This document shows, one piece after another, positions 23,561 through 32,239 of a DNA stretch of 64,000 nucleotides. The stretch covers positions 806,001 to 870,000 of the forward strand of contig NZ_CP079218.1 in assembly GCF_019317285.1 (NCBI RefSeq), written 5' to 3'. Numbering within the stretch: the stretch's first letter is position 1; the number at the start of each line of letters is the position of its first letter. This DNA is from Pedobacter sp. D749 (GTDB lineage: Bacteria; Bacteroidota; Bacteroidia; Sphingobacteriales; Sphingobacteriaceae). Made by a program: the position numbers and the translations under genes. The notes beneath the pieces are model-generated. The model was given only the letters and a program-made list of their open reading frames with translations, made no database searches and was not told the DNA's origin.

Positions 23561-25047
23561 CAGCATTAAGTAAACCCTTTGCGGCATTTGCAGTTTGGCA
23601 GATCAACAAATGGAAAAATAATGCGGTTAATGCCCAAAATAAGATTCTGAAAAATCTTATTGACGAAGCCAGACGTACAGCGTTCGGGAAAGACCATCAT
23701 TTCTCCGAAATTAAAACCTATGCTGATTTTAAAAAATATGTTCCTGTTCAGGATTACGAAGGTTTAAAACCTTATATAGATCGTGTTGTAGCAGGAGAAG
23801 CAGATGTAATTTGGAAAGGTAAACCGGTTTATTTTGCCAAAACCTCAGGCACCACTTCAGGTGTAAAGTATATTCCACTTTCTAAAGAATCGATGCCAGA
23901 GCACATCAAAGCTGCCCGTAATGCCATTTTAACTTACATTAATGAAACGGGCAAGGCTGATTTTGTAAATGGAAAAATGATTTTTCTTCAGGGGAGTCCG
24001 GTTTTAAATGTGAAAAATGGGATCAATGTTGGACGTTTATCTGGAATTGTGGCCCATCATGTACCAGCCTATCTGCAAAAGAACCGTTTGCCTTCTTACG
24101 AAACCAATATTATAGAAGATTGGGAACAGAAAGTGGATGCCATTGTGGAGGAAACCATTAATGAGGACATGACTTTGATATCGGGCATTCCACCATGGGT
24201 TCAGATGTATTTTGATAAATTGTCTGAGAAATCCGGAGGAAAGAAAATTGCTGAAATATTCAGGAATTTTAGCCTGTTTATCTATGGAGGGGTAAATTTC
24301 GAACCTTATCGCGCAAAGATTGAACAGAGCATCGGAAAAAAAATTGATGCCATTGAAACCTATCCAGCTTCAGAAGGATTTATTGCCTATCAGGATTCGC
24401 AAAAAGATAAAGGATTATTGTTACTGGCCGATGCAGGGATTTTTTACGAATTTGTTCCTGCTGATGAATATTACAATGATCATCCAACACGGTTATCACT
24501 TGGCGAGGTTGAGCTGGATACGAATTATGCGCTGATTTTAAATACCAATGCAGGTTTATGGGGTTATAGTATTGGCGATACCGTGAAATTTGTGTCGAAA
24601 AACCCTTATAAAATTGTAGTTACCGGGCGGATTAAACATTTTATTTCTGCCTTCGGTGAGCATGTAATAGGAGAAGAGGTAGAACAGGCCATTTTAAGTG
24701 TGGCCAATGCAGAACAGGTAGAAATTACAGAATTTACAGTGGCACCGCAGGTTAATCCGAAAACTGGTCAATTGCCTTATCATGAGTGGTTTGTGGAATT
24801 TTCATCTGCACCAAAAGATATGGCTGCTTTTAGCAAAAAGGTTGATGAAGCTTTACAAAAGAAAAATATTTATTACTTTGACCTGATCGAAGGAAACATC
24901 CTTCAGCCATTGATTATACGTACTTTGCAAAAAGATGCTTTTGTAAACTATATGAAAAGTGAAGGAAAGTTAGGTGGGCAGAATAAAGTACCGCGTTTGA
25001 GTAATGATCGGAAACTGGCGGATGCTTTAGTGGTATATATTGTTTGA
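23497..25047 (+). CDS. GH3-family acyl-adenylating enzyme (auxin-responsive GH3-like)
   Basis: 516 residues of the GH3 branch of adenylate-forming enzymes, best known from plant hormone-amino acid synthetases and common, with unknown substrate, in Bacteroidota. Motifs are FAKTSGTTSGVKYIPLS (ATP loop, near residues 113-129), ETYPASEGF (near 287-295), and GYSIGDTVKF with VTGRIKHFISAFGEH (near 350-385). Residues 11-21 are encoded by an inverted-repeat element, and there is no start codon between that element and the conserved LKAALSKPFAAFAVWQ. The start therefore has to lie in or before the repeat (ATG at 23497 or 23500). It should couple a carboxylic acid to an amine using ATP. Confidence 0.9.
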   Translation: MMEKEKNGRKEKSPSGGWGLKAALSKPFAAFAVWQINKWKNNAVNAQNKILKNLIDEARRTAFGKDHHFSEIKTYADFKKYVPVQDYEGLKPYIDRVVAGEADVIWKGKPVYFAKTSGTTSGVKYIPLSKESMPEHIKAARNAILTYINETGKADFVNGKMIFLQGSPVLNVKNGINVGRLSGIVAHHVPAYLQKNRLPSYETNIIEDWEQKVDAIVEETINEDMTLISGIPPWVQMYFDKLSEKSGGKKIAEIFRNFSLFIYGGVNFEPYRAKIEQSIGKKIDAIETYPASEGFIAYQDSQKDKGLLLLADAGIFYEFVPADEYYNDHPTRLSLGEVELDTNYALILNTNAGLWGYSIGDTVKFVSKNPYKIVVTGRIKHFISAFGEHVIGEEVEQAILSVANAEQVEITEFTVAPQVNPKTGQLPYHEWFVEFSSAPKDMAAFSKKVDEALQKKNIYYFDLIEGNILQPLIIRTLQKDAFVNYMKSEGKLGGQNKVPRLSNDRKLADALVVYIV

Positions 25048-25169
25048 TTGCTACATTGTTGAATTGTTAGTACTGGCGCCTTAACCGTGGCGGTAGAATA
25101 TTGTTGGATTGTTTAGCATTGTGCAGATGAAAATTGCTAAATTGTTGTTAATGATTAACGTTCAACGAT
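25048..25169. repeat. Low-complexity filler rich in ATTGTTG words
   Basis: ATTGTTGAATTGTT-like words recur with small changes through this gap. No gene is visible. It is of the same kind as the filler at 19,103 and 28,830. Confidence 0.4.
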
Positions 25170-25562
25170 ATGGAAAAGAATTATTGACAGTTAAATCAGA
25201 TAACTGCTTATACAAAATCGTTTCATCTTAGCAATTTTGTATGGGATTTGGTATCTGGTTGGGATAGCTTTGCAAAGTATACCATCGGGCAACAGTTTGT
25301 TGATGCTGTTGATTCTATTTCAGCTAATATTGCTGAAGGCTTTGGTCGTTATCATAAGAAAGATAAGATCAAGTTTTATTATTATAGCTTTGGTTCTGTT
25401 AAGGAATGTTTAGACTGGAACGAAAAAGCAAGAGTTCGAAAGTTGGTAAATGAGGAAACGTATTCAAAGATTTTTGCAACTTTGGAAACTTTGCCGAAAG
25501 AAAATTCATCAACTGATAAAATTTACAAACGAAAAATTGAAAATTTAATCGAATGCAATTAA
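25170..25562 (+). pseudogene. Four-helix-bundle protein (23S rRNA intervening-sequence type), interrupted by TGA
   Basis: From an ATG at 25170 the frame reads MEKNY, then TGA (25185-25187), then QLNQITAYTKSFHLSNF and on without further stops to 25562. The family normally has an aligned segment across this point, so the TGA probably replaced a Trp codon (TGG). The rest is well kept: SISANIAEGFGRYHKKDK, FYYYSFGSVKEC and the C-terminal IYKRKIENLIE. The first start after the stop is TTG at 25248, which would remove most of helix 1. The family is named after insertions in rRNA genes but is usually free-standing, with unclear function. A sequencing error or read-through cannot be excluded. Confidence 0.6.
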
Positions 25563-25598
25563 AACAATTAAATTTTTAATACGAGAGAAAGAAAACAA

Positions 25599-26786
25599 TT
25601 GAACAATATAACAATACAGCAATCTGTAAAAAGAATAACCATATTAGGTTCTACAGGGAGCATAGGTACACAAGCACTTGAAGTTGTTAAGGATCATCCT
25701 ACAGTTTTTAAAGTTGCCGTATTATCTGCACTGAAGAATGCAGCTTTACTGATTCAACAAGCAAAGGAATTTAAACCGGCAATTGTTGTAATATGTGATG
25801 AAAGCAAATACAGCGAAGTTAAGGATGCTTTGTTTGGCCTTGATGTTAAAGTTTTGGCTGGCGAAGCGGCTTTATCAGAAGTTGCCGCTTACGCTGATAG
25901 CGATGTAGTGCTTACTGCATTAATGGGATCGGTTGGTTTAAAACCAACCATTGCTGCCATAAAAGCAGGGAAAAACATTGCTTTGGCTAACAAAGAAACT
26001 TTAGTGGTTGCCGGCGAACTGATTACACAATTGGCAACTGAACACCGGGTTAAAATTTTACCGGTTGATTCTGAGCATTCGGCCATATTCCAGTGTTTAG
26101 TGGGTGAGGAGCAAAATGAGATTGAGAAAATTTATTTAACGGCATCCGGCGGACCATTTTTGGGCAAAACAAAAGACTTTTTAGCGACCGTAAAAAAGGA
26201 GCAGGCTTTAAAACATCCCAATTGGGTGATGGGGGCAAAAATCACGATCGATTCTGCATCTCTAATGAATAAGGGTTTAGAGGTAATTGAGGCAAAATGG
26301 TTGTTTAACCTCGATGTAGATCAGATTGATGTCATCGTTCATCCTCAATCTATCATCCATTCCATCGTTCAGTTTACTGATGGCTCTATGAAGGCACAGA
26401 TGGGCGTTCCCGATATGAAACTGCCTATTCAGTATGCTTTAAATTATCCCGATAGGCTAAAAAACAATTTTAAGCGTTTTAACTTCTTAGATTATCCAAG
26501 TTTTAGCTTTCAGAAAGCCGATATGGAAACATTCAGAAATTTAGACCTGGCATTTGCTGCTTTACGAAAAGGAGGGAATATGCCTTGTATTTTGAATGCC
26601 GCGAATGAAATTGTTGTAGAAGCGTTTTTGACGGATAAAATTGGTTTTCTGCAAATGAGCGAGGTTATTGAAAGATGTATGGAAGAAATCAGTTATGTTG
26701 AAAAACCGCAATTGAGTGATTATTTAGAAACTGACAAACATAGCCGTATCTTAGCCGGCGAATTAGTAACAAAAAGTATAGTTTAA
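25599..26786 (+). CDS. dxr: Dxr, 1-deoxy-D-xylulose 5-phosphate reductoisomerase
   Basis: 395 residues. The NADPH motif GSTGSIGTQALEV, the metal and substrate residues in LPVDSEHSAIFQCL, the SASLMNKGLEVIEA block and VHPQSIIHSIVQFTDGS are all present. It converts DXP to MEP, the committed step of the non-mevalonate isoprenoid route. The only plausible start is TTG at 25599 (NNITIQQSVKRITILG), since no ATG or GTG occurs before the nucleotide-binding motif. rseP follows after 28 bases. The dxr-rseP pair is common in bacteria and fits an envelope or isoprenoid cluster. Length is normal. Confidence 0.97.
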   Translation: MNNITIQQSVKRITILGSTGSIGTQALEVVKDHPTVFKVAVLSALKNAALLIQQAKEFKPAIVVICDESKYSEVKDALFGLDVKVLAGEAALSEVAAYADSDVVLTALMGSVGLKPTIAAIKAGKNIALANKETLVVAGELITQLATEHRVKILPVDSEHSAIFQCLVGEEQNEIEKIYLTASGGPFLGKTKDFLATVKKEQALKHPNWVMGAKITIDSASLMNKGLEVIEAKWLFNLDVDQIDVIVHPQSIIHSIVQFTDGSMKAQMGVPDMKLPIQYALNYPDRLKNNFKRFNFLDYPSFSFQKADMETFRNLDLAFAALRKGGNMPCILNAANEIVVEAFLTDKIGFLQMSEVIERCMEEISYVEKPQLSDYLETDKHSRILAGELVTKSIV

Positions 26787-26814
26787 CATCTAACATAAAA
26801 TTTTATAAGAAAAT

Positions 26815-28203
26815 ATGAATGGATTGATTATGGCGGGGCAGCTGCTGCTCGGATTGTCTTTATTGGTAATATTACACGAATTAGGGCATTTCCTGGCAGC
26901 CAGAGCATTTGGTATTAAAGTAGAAAAGTTTTATTTATTTTTTGATGCATGGGGTTTCAAACTTTTTAGTTTCAAAAAGGGTGATGTTGAATATGGAGTG
27001 GGATGGTTGCCACTTGGGGGTTATGTAAAAATTGCCGGAATGATTGATGAGAGTATGGACACTGAGCAAATGGCCCAGCCAGCTCAACCCTGGGAATTCC
27101 GTTCTAAACCAGCCTGGCAACGTTTAATTGTAATGCTTGGCGGTATTATTGTAAATGTAATTGTAGGTATTTTTATCTTTTGGATGTTAACTTTCAACAT
27201 CGGGCAGAACTATACGGTTAACAGTAAACTAAATGATGGTATTTCTGTAGGTGCGATCGGTAAAGAAATTGGTTTGAAAAACGGAGATAAAATTTTGGCC
27301 ATCAATGGGAACAAATTAATCCGTTTTGAAGATGCGATATCAAGCAAAGTATTGTTTGATGGTGCACAATTAACCATTTTAAGGGATAATAAAGCTCTTT
27401 ATATTTCTGTTCCGGATACTATTTTAAACAAAATATCGAAAAACGATAAAGAGAATTTTATCTCGCCACGGTATATCATGGAGCGTGTTGATAAGGTAAG
27501 CGCACCTGATGAAAAAGCAGATAAACCATCATTTTTTGATAAGCTATTTGGCAGAAAGTTTGAGAAACCAGTATATCCTGCTTATGCTGCCGGCATTAAA
27601 CCGGGCGATAGTATTTTATCGGTTAATGGCAAACAGATCACTTTTTTCGATCAGTTTAAAGAAGAGGTGTCTACAAATAAGCTAAAACCCATTACCATTA
27701 AAGCATTGCGCAAGGGAAAAGAAGTAACATTCGATCTTAAAGTAAGTAAAGACGGAACAATTGGAATTGGTCCTAACCTGAAAATGCCTGAAACTGCACA
27801 TGTAGATTTTGGCTTTATCGAGTCGTTACCAGTTGGTGCGAACATGGCATGGAGCACTTTTGTAGATAATGCGAAGGGCATTGGTAAAATGATCACGGGA
27901 AAGTTAAGTGCACGTAACATCAGCAGTCCGATTGGAATTGCGAAGGTGTATGGAAGTACTTTCGACTGGGTTAAATTCTGGACTTTAACAGGATTAATTT
28001 CGATGGCATTGGCATTTATGAATTTATTGCCTATTCCAGGCTTAGATGGAGGCCATGTCGTGTTTCTTTTGATCGAAATGGTGCAACGTAAGCCGGTAAG
28101 CGAAAAAGTACTGGAAAAGGCGCAGATTGTGGGTTTTGTAATCCTGATCTGTTTAATGGTGTTTGCTTTTGGTAATGATATTTTAAAATCCTTCGGTAAG
28201 TAA
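26815..28203 (+). CDS. rseP: RseP, site-2 intramembrane metalloprotease
   Basis: 462 residues. The zinc motif HELGHFLAA is near residue 21 in the first membrane helix, and the second ligand motif NLLPIPGLDGGHV is near 402-414, so both halves of the active site are intact. Two PDZ-like segments lie between them (around 140-170 and 250-300, for example GIKPGDSILSVNG). The last helix is at the C-terminus. It cleaves membrane-bound anti-sigma factors or signal remnants within the membrane. It sits immediately behind dxr and is followed by a good terminator. Confidence 0.95.
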   Translation: MNGLIMAGQLLLGLSLLVILHELGHFLAARAFGIKVEKFYLFFDAWGFKLFSFKKGDVEYGVGWLPLGGYVKIAGMIDESMDTEQMAQPAQPWEFRSKPAWQRLIVMLGGIIVNVIVGIFIFWMLTFNIGQNYTVNSKLNDGISVGAIGKEIGLKNGDKILAINGNKLIRFEDAISSKVLFDGAQLTILRDNKALYISVPDTILNKISKNDKENFISPRYIMERVDKVSAPDEKADKPSFFDKLFGRKFEKPVYPAYAAGIKPGDSILSVNGKQITFFDQFKEEVSTNKLKPITIKALRKGKEVTFDLKVSKDGTIGIGPNLKMPETAHVDFGFIESLPVGANMAWSTFVDNAKGIGKMITGKLSARNISSPIGIAKVYGSTFDWVKFWTLTGLISMALAFMNLLPIPGLDGGHVVFLLIEMVQRKPVSEKVLEKAQIVGFVILICLMVFAFGNDILKSFGK

Positions 28204-28221
28204 AACCAAATTTATATCATT

Positions 28222-28271
28222 GCCGCAGATGCGCAGATTTGACCAGTCGATCTGAACATCTGCGGCTTTTT
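28222..28271 (+). terminator. Terminator after rseP
   Basis: GCCGCAGATG (28222-28231) and CATCTGCGGC (28257-28266) form a perfect ten-pair stem followed by five T residues. It ends 16 bases before the hscB start. Confidence 0.88.
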
Positions 28272-28286
28272 AATTTAATACATAGT

Positions 28287-28829
28287 ATGAGCGAAGCAAA
28301 ACCAGATACTAATTATTTCGATTTTTACGAGTTACCGATCCAGTTTAATCCGGACCAAAGTGCGGTAAAAACAAAGTTTTATGCTTTAAGCAAACAGTTT
28401 CACCCCGATTTTTATGCCAATGAAAGCGAAGTGAAGCAGCAGGAAGTGCTAAACCTGTCAACATTGAACAATAAGGCTTACCAAACGCTGAGCAATGCTA
28501 AAAAACGCTTAAAATACGTGCTCGAGTTGAAAGGGATAGTAGAAACAGACGAGGGTTATCAACTGCCGCAATCTTTTCTAATGGAAATGATGGATGTAAA
28601 TGAGGCTTTAATGGATCTGGAGTTTGAACCGGATGCCGAAAAGCTAGCACAGGTAAAAGGAGATGTTGATGCCATAGAAAAAGGCTTGGCTAACGAATTG
28701 AATGATTTGATAGCTCGTTTTGATAGCAATCCAACAGCATCCGATGCACTACTGCCTTCGATTAAGGATAATTTTTACCGACAGAAATATATTGATAGGA
28801 TTAGAGAGCGATTGGTGAAACAGAAGTAG
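28287..28829 (+). CDS. hscB: HscB-like J-domain co-chaperone for Fe-S cluster assembly
   Basis: 180 residues from the ATG at 28287; a longer frame from TTG at 28239 runs through the terminator and is rejected. The N-terminal J domain (about 1-70) has NYFDFYELP and the HPD tripeptide in FHPDFY, and its last part AYQTLSNAKKRLKYVLEL matches HscB. The C-terminal three-helix region (about 80-180), with MEMMDVNEALMDL, is where HscB binds IscU. HscB delivers the scaffold to the Hsp70 HscA. It is encoded alone here; hscA and iscU are not in the window. Confidence 0.9.
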   Translation: MSEAKPDTNYFDFYELPIQFNPDQSAVKTKFYALSKQFHPDFYANESEVKQQEVLNLSTLNNKAYQTLSNAKKRLKYVLELKGIVETDEGYQLPQSFLMEMMDVNEALMDLEFEPDAEKLAQVKGDVDAIEKGLANELNDLIARFDSNPTASDALLPSIKDNFYRQKYIDRIRERLVKQK

Positions 28830-29138
28830 ATGGAAGATGGGGAATGGAAAATGGATGAGGGCATTAGGCCGAAGTCGGACGGCGGAAAGTCCGAAGATAA
28901 TGATGTCAAAGAAATAGTCTCCTAAATATGTTCGTTACTCTTTAACTCATGACCCTTTGCAATTAAATGGTATATGATGAGTGAGTCAGAAGTCCGATAT
29001 CGGAAGTCCGAAGATATGTTGCAAATGAATAGTCTCCTAACTCTGCGTTCTCTGTGCCTTCACTCTGTGCGCTTTGTGGTTAAATGATAGGAGCGTCTTC
29101 AGCGTTAAACACCCGATTGTAAAATCATTTTTTAGTTT
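28830..29138. repeat. Repeat-filled gap with GTCCGAAGATA and AGTCTCCTAA words
   Basis: This gap of about 350 bases has no gene I can support. It holds two related direct copies: one has GGAAAGTCCGAAGATAATG (near 28,885) followed by AATAGTCTCCTAA. The other has GGAAGTCCGAAGATATG (near 29,000) followed by the same AATAGTCTCCTAA. GTCAG and GAAGTCCG words continue around them. The same words make up the 3' end of hisD. This is a dispersed, expanding intergenic repeat. Confidence 0.55.
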
Positions 29139-29186
29139 TTGCCAGGCAAAAGCTTTGTTTTACTTTCGGAACAAACAATCAGATTT

Positions 29187-29480
29187 ATGAATAGCTCCCT
29201 TTCTATTTTTCGTAAAGTAGCCGTAGCAGAAGGCATATCCTACCTGCTTTTGTTATTTGTGGCCATGCCCTTAAAGTATTTTGCAGGCCTTCCTCTGTAT
29301 GTAAAATATACTGGCTGGGCCCACGGATTATTATTTGTACTATACGCAGCTACCTTAGTTTTGGCCTGGCAAGAGCAAAAATGGAAGTTTGGTAAAGCAA
29401 TTCTCATCTTTTTGGCATCACTTTTACCATTTATGCCCTTTGTGGTAGATCGCAAATTAAAAGACGAAAGACCAAAATAA
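29187..29480 (+). CDS. DUF3817 family small membrane protein
   Basis: 97 residues from the ATG at 29187; a longer frame from 29139 has no support. Three hydrophobic segments (about 12-32, 40-60 and 68-88) and the motifs FRKVAVAEGISYLLLLFVAMPLK and GWAHGLLFVLY fit DUF3817, also seen at the end of some transporters and of unknown function. A His in the HG pair of WAHG is conserved. It stands alone between a repeat-filled gap and a tRNA gene. Confidence 0.87.
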   Translation: MNSSLSIFRKVAVAEGISYLLLLFVAMPLKYFAGLPLYVKYTGWAHGLLFVLYAATLVLAWQEQKWKFGKAILIFLASLLPFMPFVVDRKLKDERPK

Positions 29481-29516
29481 TTGCTTTTCAGTAAGTTAAA
29501 TTTAATTGAAAATAAT

Positions 29517-29548
29517 TTTGTGAATTAAGGTTTCATTATCTACATTTG
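29517..29548 (+). promoter_or_regulatory. Promoter of tRNA-Leu
   Basis: TTTG (29517-29520), a 20-base spacer and TACATTTG (29541-29548) match the Bacteroidota consensus. The tRNA begins 21 bases after the -7 element. Confidence 0.65.
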
Positions 29549-29568
29549 CAACCCCGTCCAACAAGAAT

Positions 29569-29648
29569 GCCCGGATGGCGGAATTGGTAGACGCGCTGGT
29601 CTCAAACACCTGTGGGAAACCGTGCCGGTTCGACTCCGGCTCCGGGTA
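29569..29648 (+). tRNA. tRNA-Leu (anticodon CAA)
   Basis: Acceptor GCCCGGA (29569-29575) pairs with TCCGGGT (29641-29647), ending in discriminator A. The D arm has GGTAGA, and the T arm is GCCGG-TTCGACT-CCGGC. The anticodon loop CTCAAAC gives CAA at 29603-29605, reading UUG. The variable arm is short for tRNA-Leu (about 11 bases) and the anticodon stem has one T-T mismatch (29597 with 29611). CCA is not encoded and must be added. A promoter precedes it and a terminator follows. Confidence 0.94.
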
Positions 29649-29656
29649 CACTTTTT

Positions 29657-29690
29657 AAACCCTAACAATCTGATTGTTAGGGTTTTGTGT
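29657..29690 (+). terminator. Terminator after tRNA-Leu
   Basis: Arms AAACCCTAACAATC (29657-29670) and GATTGTTAGGGTTT (29672-29685) form a long perfect stem followed by T-rich sequence. Confidence 0.85.
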
Positions 29691-29755
29691 TTTTAAAGGT
29701 TTTATTTAAATTTTAACCTTGTAACTTGTATGCGCTTAACTTAAATGCCAGACAT

Positions 29756-30475
29756 ATGAAAGATCTCGGACACGGCTTCACGCTTGTAGACAGAAGCATT
29801 TATCTGTATGATTCGGAAAAATTTACCAGCCTAAAAAAGACAATCGATTACGATTCGTTTGAGATGGTCGAAGCTTTTGAGGACAAGACTTTTTATTTCA
29901 GGGATCAAAATAGGGTGTATGTTACCAGCTATATGTGCAACGCTTCTGTTATTGAGGGAGCAAAGCCTGAAACATTTAAAGTTATAAATGCCGCAGATGG
30001 CATTGGTTATGACGGGAACAATTATTATTGGTACGACCGGTGCCTGCCATATGATTACAGCAAGGCGGAAAAATATAATGAGTATTATCTTCGGGCAGGT
30101 AATAAAGTTTATTTTCTTACAGATATTGTGGAAGGAGCTGATACAAAGACCTTCAGCATTATCTGGCAAAATGTTGCCCGGGACAGGGAAAGCCTGTTTT
30201 TTAGGGGCAGGAATGTACCTGGCGTAGATGTTGACACTTTTAAGAAAGTGCCTGGCTGCTTTGATGCTGATCATCTTGACCAAAGCCACACTTATTATGC
30301 AGCCGACCGGAACAATGTTTATTTTGTGAATACCATAGGCAAAGCCCTGAAGAGGCTGACCGGTGTAAAGCCTTCGGACTTTTCGGTAAAGATTGTCGAT
30401 AACAGGCTTTACGGGATAAGCGGTAAGGATATTTACTTTTTTGGCATTAAAAAGAAAGGCTTAGTGCTAGAATAA
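29756..30475 (+). CDS. DKNYY-family repeat protein
   Basis: 239 residues from the ATG at 29756; a TTG at 29726 would add ten unsupported residues. Repeated motifs such as KTFYFRDQNRVYV, GNNYYWYDRC, AGNKVYFL, RESLFFRGRNVPGVDVDTFK and DRNNVYFVN are DKNYY-type repeats (about 35-45 residues each). They are thought to form a beta-rich, propeller-like or solenoid fold. Four or five copies are present. No signal peptide is visible, so the protein may be cytoplasmic. Role unknown. It is convergent with the next gene and shares a terminator with it. Confidence 0.8.
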   Translation: MKDLGHGFTLVDRSIYLYDSEKFTSLKKTIDYDSFEMVEAFEDKTFYFRDQNRVYVTSYMCNASVIEGAKPETFKVINAADGIGYDGNNYYWYDRCLPYDYSKAEKYNEYYLRAGNKVYFLTDIVEGADTKTFSIIWQNVARDRESLFFRGRNVPGVDVDTFKKVPGCFDADHLDQSHTYYAADRNNVYFVNTIGKALKRLTGVKPSDFSVKIVDNRLYGISGKDIYFFGIKKKGLVLE

Positions 30476-30540
30476 GGATGTTTAGGATGAGCATTATCAA
30501 AAATGGTTATCTCAGATTATTAGTTTGATATGAAACTGGC

Positions 30541-30572
30541 AAGGCGCTAACAATATACCAGCGCCTTTTAAA
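30541..30572. terminator. Bidirectional terminator between convergent genes
   Basis: AAGGCGCT (30541-30548) and AGCGCCTT (30560-30567) form an eight-pair stem in the short gap between the convergent DKNYY and NTF2-like genes, with T-rich sequence on the right. Confidence 0.7.
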
Positions 30573-30591
30573 TATTAGTATTTATCCTATT

Positions 30592-31005
30592 TTATAGCAT
30601 TCGATCTTTTTCATCAATGGCCAGATCATTGATGCTTGCGAACCGTTTCTCCATTAGCCCGTATTTATCAAATTCCCAAAGCTCATTACCAAAGCTGCGG
30701 AACCATTGCCCTTGATGGTTATGCCATTCATATTCAAAGCGAACTGCTATACGGTTATCAGTAAATGCCCAAAGTTCTTTTTTAAGCTTGTAGTCAAGTT
30801 CATTCTCCCATTTGTTTGCTAAAAATACTTTGACTTCTTCACGGCCGGAGATAAATTCCGACCGATTGCGCCATTCTGTATTAAGGGTATAGGCCATGCA
30901 TACTACTTCAGGATTGCGGCTATTCCATGCGTGCTCTGCAAGCATAACTTTCTTCACCGCGGAATCGTAGTTAAACGGTGGTACTGGGTTTTTAATTTCC
31001 ATCAA
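30592..31005 (-). CDS. NTF2-like protein of the DUF1348 type
   Basis: 137 residues. The conserved pattern [57 protein letters not shown] and [13 protein letters not shown] matches DUF1348, an NTF2/SnoaL-fold family of small soluble proteins whose activity is not established. No signal or membrane segment. It faces the DKNYY gene and ends near a shared terminator. It may belong with the hydrolase and LysR genes to its right, but nothing in the spacing (about 180 bp) demands it. Confidence 0.82.
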   Translation of the reverse strand: MMEIKNPVPPFNYDSAVKKVMLAEHAWNSRNPEVVCMAYTLNTEWRNRSEFISGREEVKVFLANKWENELDYKLKKELWAFTDNRIAVRFEYEWHNHQGQWFRSFGNELWEFDKYGLMEKRFASINDLAIDEKDRML

Positions 31006-31183
31006 TCATTTGATTTATTTGTATTTGAAAAATTCCGGCTTATGCGCGGCTTGCTTTGATCATTGTATTTTCGATATCTTAAGACGCTCTACCAACATGA
31101 TTAAATACACATAACCATTCTCTTCAACCTGCCAACTCCAGGTACAAAGTTTTCACATTTAGGCAGTATTATACCCGAAGATC

Positions 31184-32152
31184 TTATTTTGGAAGGGTGG
31201 AGAGAAACTTCAGTATTTCATTTCCTATCTGCTGTGCATGGGTTTCTAACGCAAAGTGGCCGGTATCATAAAATTTTACTATTGCGTTTGGAATATCTTT
31301 TTTATAGGCCTCAGCTCCGGCTGGAAGAAAAAATGGATCTTTATTTCCCCACACAGCAAGCAATTTTGGTTTATTGGTTCTAAAATACTTTTGAAACGAT
31401 GGATACAGATCAACATTTGTTTTATAGTCTTTCAACAGGTCAAGCTGAATTTCTGCAGATTCTGGTCTATCTAGAAAATACTGATCCAAAATGTAAGCTT
31501 CGGGAGCTATAAGCGATGAATCGGTAACACCAGTAAAATATTGGAATTTCGTTCCCTCCTTGCTATAAAAAGACCTTAGTGCATCTCTATTTTCCTGGGT
31601 GTCATTTTTCCAATATTTCTGAATTGGATTCCACCCCGTACTCAATCCTTCTACATAGGCATTACCATTCTGCGAAATAATCCCCGTAATTTTCTCTGGA
31701 TTTGCAAGTGCCAGACGAAATCCGGTTGGTGCACCATAATCGAATACATAAATTGCAAACCTTTTTAAACCTAATTCATCAATAAAACCCTGCATTGTTT
31801 TGGCCAGATTTTCAAAAGTATAGTTATAAGTTGTACGGTCTGGCAGATCAGTATTTCCAAATCCAGGAAGATCAGGGGCTATAACGTGATATTTTTTGTT
31901 TAACACCGGTATCAGATTGCGGAACATATGTGACGATGTTGGGTAACCATGCAATAATAATATTGTGGGTGCTCCTGCCGGGCCTGACTCTCTATAAGCT
32001 ACGCAAAGTCCGTTTACATTTACTTTGCGGTGATGAACAAGCCCAACTTCTAAAGCAGGACTTGTTTTAACTGTGTTTGATTGTGCCATAATTTCTGTTC
32101 TTCCTAATAAGCCAGTTAAGATGATCGTGAAGGCTATTTTTAGTTTTTTCAT
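31184..32152 (-). CDS. Exported alpha/beta hydrolase, epoxide-hydrolase-like
   Basis: 322 residues with an N-terminal signal peptide ending near MAQS (around residue 24), so periplasmic or secreted. The core has the oxyanion motif LLHGYPTSSHMFRNL, DLPGFGNTDLP, the nucleophile-elbow region FAIYVFDYGAPTGFRLA (Asp in YDYG-type position) and the late HFALETH histidine. An Asp nucleophile in FDYGA is typical of epoxide hydrolases and haloalkane dehalogenases rather than esterases. A LysR regulator is divergently encoded on the other side of a shared promoter interval, suggesting regulation by a small aromatic or lipophilic substrate. The substrate is unknown. Confidence 0.85.
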   Translation of the reverse strand: MKKLKIAFTIILTGLLGRTEIMAQSNTVKTSPALEVGLVHHRKVNVNGLCVAYRESGPAGAPTILLLHGYPTSSHMFRNLIPVLNKKYHVIAPDLPGFGNTDLPDRTTYNYTFENLAKTMQGFIDELGLKRFAIYVFDYGAPTGFRLALANPEKITGIISQNGNAYVEGLSTGWNPIQKYWKNDTQENRDALRSFYSKEGTKFQYFTGVTDSSLIAPEAYILDQYFLDRPESAEIQLDLLKDYKTNVDLYPSFQKYFRTNKPKLLAVWGNKDPFFLPAGAEAYKKDIPNAIVKFYDTGHFALETHAQQIGNEILKFLSTLPK

Positions 32153-32169
32153 TTTTCCTTTTTTTTATT

Positions 32170-32200
32170 CAAAAGTAAACCTGATATTTAATCTTTCAAA
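32170..32200 (-). promoter_or_regulatory. Promoter of the alpha/beta hydrolase
   Basis: Leftward reading: TTTG (32200-32197), a 19-base spacer and TACTTTTG (32177-32170) match the Bacteroidota consensus. The start would be about 12 bases before the ATG, so the leader is very short. It lies in the divergent interval with the LysR gene. Confidence 0.68.
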
Positions 32201-32239
32201 ATGATTTATAAAGATACTATGTATCTCAATTTAAGATTT

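Noticed and set aside
28239-28286. N-terminal extension of HscB starting at TTG
   Set aside because: It runs through the 3' arm of the rseP terminator; the ATG at 28287 gives the normal J-domain start.
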